A DNA stretch of 64,000 nt from Deinococcus sp. QL22. Lineage in GTDB: Bacteria; Deinococcota; Deinococci; Deinococcales; Deinococcaceae. Under the pieces are notes generated by a model. The model did no database searches. It worked only from the letters and a program-made list of their open reading frames with translations, and was not told the origin of the DNA. Below, piece after piece: positions 62,883 to 64,000 of this stretch; position 1 is the first letter of the stretch; every line of letters starts with the position of its first letter. The stretch is taken from assembly GCF_023370075.1 (NCBI RefSeq), contig NZ_CP097149.1, positions 2,726,001 through 2,790,000 on the forward strand, written 5' to 3'. The position numbers and the translations under genes are program-made.

Positions 62883-64000
62883 TCAGACCCAATCTTTGAA
62901 GATATTTTTGATGCGCTCGCCAAAGCTTGGTTTGTCTTTTTTAAGCGTAGCGTTGGGGTCGAGCTTCAATGGCACAAGTTCGCCTGACGGGGCGGATGGT
63001 GTAGCGGGCGTAACAGCCGGAGCGCCGTTGCCGGGGCTGGTGCCCGCACTGATGGGCGCTGGCGTGCCGTTTTGCACGGTTTCCATGCCCTCGAAGATCA
63101 TGTCCGGCACCTTGCCGTCCTGCCCGATGCCGTAAAGCACCAGACCGACGCTGGCAGCGTGGGCAGGGCTACTGACGATATCGCTGAGGCCGCCGATGCC
63201 GCGTGGACGGCCCACCCGCACAGGCAAGCGGAAGCGGTCACGGGCCAGTTCTGCACTGCCCCGGAGCTGCGACGCGCCGCCCGTGATGACCACCGTCTGG
63301 GCCACAAGTTCCACTGGACCCAACGCCTGATCAATCTCGTCGCGGATCATGCCGTAAATCTCGGCGATACGCGGCTTAATGATGCGCGAGAGTTCGAAAG
63401 CGCTGATGGCGTGCGTGCTGCCCGACGCGGTGGTAATTTCCAGTGTCAGATCCTGGTCGGCCAATTCGGGCAGGGCCGCGCCGTACTTGCGCTTCACGTT
63501 CTCGGCTTCTTCAATCGGAATCTTGAGAATTTGCGCCAGGTCTGCCGTGACATGTTCACCGCCAATCGGAATGCTGGCGCTGTGGGCGAGGTTGCCACGC
63601 TTGAACACACCCACATCGGTGGTGCCGCCGCCCATATCGATCACGATGACCGTCTGGGTATGTTCCAGGGCTTCCAACGTCGCCAGTCCGGAGGCCAGCG
63701 CGTGCAGCACGAAGCCGTCTACCTTCAGGCCTGCTTCCTGCACGCAGCGGCGCAGATTCAGCAGCGGCCCGGCGGTTCCGGCCACGATATGTACGTCCAC
63801 TTCCAGCCTCACGCCGTGCATGCCCACCGGACTCTTGATGCCTTCCTGTCCGTCTACCACGTATTCCTGCGGCAGCGTATGGATGATTTCAAGATTGGGA
63901 TCGAGCGGTACGGCGCGGGCGTTTTCTATGGCGCGGTCTACGTCAGGCTGGGCGATTTCCTGATTGCGGCGAATGGCGGCCAGCCCGTGACTGGTAATGG
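62883..64000 (-). CDS. ftsA: Cell division protein FtsA, partial (N-terminus outside window)
   Basis: The frame is open to the window edge. VIDMGGGTTDVGVFKRGN, VQTVVITGGASQLRGS and GRPRGIGGLSDIVSSPAHA are actin-fold sites of FtsA. The C-terminus ends SFGERIKNIFKDWV, an amphipathic membrane-targeting helix. A Pro/Ala-rich linker of about 50 residues precedes it. FtsA anchors FtsZ to the membrane. Confidence 0.96.
   Translation of the reverse strand, partial: ITSHGLAAIRRNQEIAQPDVDRAIENARAVPLDPNLEIIHTLPQEYVVDGQEGIKSPVGMHGVRLEVDVHIVAGTAGPLLNLRRCVQEAGLKVDGFVLHALASGLATLEALEHTQTVIVIDMGGGTTDVGVFKRGNLAHSASIPIGGEHVTADLAQILKIPIEEAENVKRKYGAALPELADQDLTLEITTASGSTHAISAFELSRIIKPRIAEIYGMIRDEIDQALGPVELVAQTVVITGGASQLRGSAELARDRFRLPVRVGRPRGIGGLSDIVSSPAHAASVGLVLYGIGQDGKVPDMIFEGMETVQNGTPAPISAGTSPGNGAPAVTPATPSAPSGELVPLKLDPNATLKKDKPSFGERIKNIFKDWV

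Overview
The window is high-GC bacterial chromosome that reads as Deinococcus, probably a rod-shaped species. The pointers are the gene set (homoisocitrate dehydrogenase of the alpha-aminoadipate lysine route, isocitrate lyase, DUF255 protein, PhoH-YbeY-DgkA-Cdd cluster, FtsA/FtsZ) and the many start codons lying 6-7 nt downstream of a TANNNT -10 box, which implies leaderless transcripts, a habit well known in Deinococcus. The assignment is inference; there is no rRNA gene in the window to test it. I recognised no tRNA, rRNA or CRISPR array.

Layout. 1-8.9 kb: a cut MoxR-type ATPase, a very long membrane Fe-S oxidoreductase with a repetitive C-terminal tail, DegV, a lipoprotein serine hydrolase of the beta-lactamase fold, an NrnA-like DHH phosphoesterase, an unknown gene and a HAD hydrolase. 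9.2-16 kb: isocitrate lyase behind a TGGTGTAC-rich region, a decayed WD40-like secreted gene, then the minus-strand cluster phoH-ybeY-dgkA-(CNNM/CorC)-cdd. 16-22.8 kb: aroE overlapping a CHASE-PAS-GAF histidine kinase, a REC-histidine kinase, and an IS630-type element inserted at the latter's stop codon. 23-33 kb: OsmC; a cell-elongation operon deoC-maf-mreC-mreD-mrdA; Bcp-RpiA; DUF255; a transglutaminase-like protein. 33.5-39.4 kb: a minus-strand envelope cluster (mreB, fabZ, LptF/G-type permease, glycolipid glycosyltransferase, polysaccharide deacetylase, methyltransferase). 39.5-51.9 kb: small proteins, acyl-CoA dehydrogenase, an Mrr-like endonuclease with a second IS630 element 12 bp upstream of its start, ilvD, cytochrome c, rRNA methyltransferase-like, mraY, homoisocitrate dehydrogenase, FAD oxidoreductase, DUF1684, S4 protein. 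52-54.5 kb: a tightly overlapping three-gene operon of exported proteins, including a dockerin-type protein and a lipoprotein with an Ig-like domain and a domain that may be cohesin-like. 54.7-64 kb: PreP-type M16 protease, rlmH, a TPR-like membrane protein, an antitoxin-like small protein, rsmI, pfkA, ftsZ and the cut ftsA.

How it works together. Much of the window serves envelope growth and division: MreB/MreC/MreD/MrdA elongation, FtsA/FtsZ division, MraY and a DgkA-family lipid kinase for lipid-linked precursors, FabZ for fatty acids, and lipid or polysaccharide modifiers. Intergenic spaces carry short dispersed repeats. The commonest is built on AGACCCT-type units and appears at least a dozen times, three times as a palindromic MITE-like element. 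Two further repeat families are visible.

Most worth following up: the candidate cohesin-dockerin pair, the dispersed repeat families, an IS630 copy whose target TA is part of the -10 box of the Mrr-like gene, a promoter-leader-terminator upstream of the CNNM/CorC gene, and the KxWxPK repeat tail on the Fe-S oxidoreductase.
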